NCBI GenBank assembly: GCA_903821415.1
Contig: CAIJLF010000130.1
Span: 1 to 7,062 of the forward strand
Direction: 5' to 3'
Source: an uncultured bacterium
GTDB lineage: Bacteria; Patescibacteriota; Minisyncoccia; Phycocordibacterales; UBA9973
Length of the DNA: 7,062 nt
A program made the translations under genes and the position numbers. Positions 6,498 through 7,062 of this stretch are shown here, in pieces (positions within the stretch are counted from its first letter, which is position 1; the number at the start of each line of letters is the position of its first letter). The notes under the pieces are model-generated. The model saw nothing but the letters and a program-made list of their open reading frames with translations, did no database searches and was not told where the DNA came from.

Positions 6498-7062
6498 ATG
6501 TTTAATCTAATTTATAAAGGTAAAAAATCTGATATAGATGAAAAAGAAATTAATAAAATTTTTCTTAGTTTAAAGAGGTCATTTAATATTGATATTTCTA
6601 CTGTATATATTCATATTTTTGATACAAGAGCGGAATTTAACAAAGAAATTAAAAGAGATACTCCAGAATGGTTAGTAGCTAATGCCTCAAACAATAATCT
6701 TATAAATATATTAAGCCCTTTTGCTTTCGAGGAAGAAAGTAGTCATGACAAGAAGGAATTTATTCAAGTTTTAACGCACGAGATATCTCATTTGTTTATA
6801 CATGAGTTATCAATGGGGAATGCTGTTCCTAAGTGGCTAAACGAAGGATTAGCTTCATATTTTGCTGGTCAACATAAAGATAAAAAAGAAGTGATATATA
6901 TTGAAGAAAATTTTTGTAAGAAACTAGGAATTCCAAGAGGATGGAATGATAATGTTAATTATGATGCTTATACAATAGCTTCTCGTTTTGTATCATTTTT
7001 AATTAAAGAATATTCTTTTAATAAAATAAGAGAATTGATCACTTTATTAAATAAAAACTATA
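6498..7062 (+). CDS. Predicted cytoplasmic HExxH zinc peptidase (gluzincin, peptidase MA-like), 3'-truncated
   Basis: The frame is open from ATG 6498 to the window end (188 residues, no stop yet). The active-site motif HEISH is at residues 94-98 (nt 6777-6791), followed by PKWLNEGLASYF (111-122), in which Glu116 is the likely third zinc ligand. HExxH plus a [WL]NEG[LF]A-[YF] block about 18 residues later is the hallmark of the gluzincin / peptidase MA-like families. Before it lies an alpha/beta segment with strands such as VYIHIF, common as the N-terminal part of small members. No signal peptide or membrane helix is seen at the N-terminus (MFNLIYKGKKSDID), so a cytoplasmic location is inferred. 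Substrate is unknown. The gene appears more AT-rich than the r-protein genes. It lies after a terminator, unrelated to the operon, and has no Shine-Dalgarno motif. The C-terminal part is not visible. Confidence 0.75.
   Translation, partial: MFNLIYKGKKSDIDEKEINKIFLSLKRSFNIDISTVYIHIFDTRAEFNKEIKRDTPEWLVANASNNNLINILSPFAFEEESSHDKKEFIQVLTHEISHLFIHELSMGNAVPKWLNEGLASYFAGQHKDKKEVIYIEENFCKKLGIPRGWNDNVNYDAYTIASRFVSFLIKEYSFNKIRELITLLNKNY

Noticed and set aside
1..7062. Recoded TGA (code 25, as in Gracilibacteria and Absconditabacteria).
   Set aside because: No TGA occurs in frame in any of the genes, glycine positions use GGN codons, and stops are TAA or TAG.
1..7062. CRISPR array, tRNA genes, insertion sequences or attachment sites.
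   Set aside because: No short regularly spaced repeats, cloverleaf-like sequences, transposase motifs or terminal inverted repeats were seen. The only sizeable non-coding stretches (2069-2303, 3504-3582, 6422-6497) are explained by terminators, promoter, leader and hairpin.

Overview
The window looks like a chromosomal piece of a Patescibacteria (Candidate Phyla Radiation) genome, probably of the Parcubacteria type. This is an inference from the AT-rich sequence, the lack of Shine-Dalgarno motifs before any gene, the style of the ribosomal proteins, and a large secreted Fn3/Ig-repeat protein whose C-terminal module resembles one common in Parcubacteria predictions. No rRNA or complete marker set is present, so the exact lineage cannot be fixed. 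The standard bacterial code fits: all visible stops are TAA or TAG and no TGA lies in frame.

Layout, all on the + strand. (1) 2-2068: the 3' part of a long gene for a Cys-containing, Thr/Ser-rich extracellular repeat protein, ended by a strong 16-bp hairpin terminator (2085-2120). (2) 2121-2303: a promoter (TTGACA, extended -10) and a structured leader of about 125 nt with competing hairpins. (3) 2304-6421: a translation operon, tuf - rpsJ - rplC - rplD - rplW - rplB (EF-Tu, S10, L3, L4, L23, L2), with a 79-nt gap carrying a long hairpin between tuf and rpsJ and tight spacing (1-12 nt) afterwards. (4) 6452-6481: an intrinsic terminator directly after rplB, where rpsS would be expected in a standard S10 operon. 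(5) 6498 to the window end: the 5' part of a gene for a predicted cytoplasmic HExxH zinc peptidase (gluzincin / peptidase MA-like), running off the window.

The operon genes work together: EF-Tu delivers aminoacyl-tRNA to the ribosome, S10 belongs to the 30S head, and L3, L4, L23 and L2 are early-assembling 50S proteins around the peptidyl transferase centre and exit tunnel. The flanking genes are functionally unrelated and separated by terminators.

I see no mobile element, CRISPR array, tRNA or obviously novel multi-gene system. The points most worth a second look are the tuf leader, the S10 operon cut after rplB, the complete lack of Shine-Dalgarno motifs, the tuf-rpsJ hairpin, and the two end genes.
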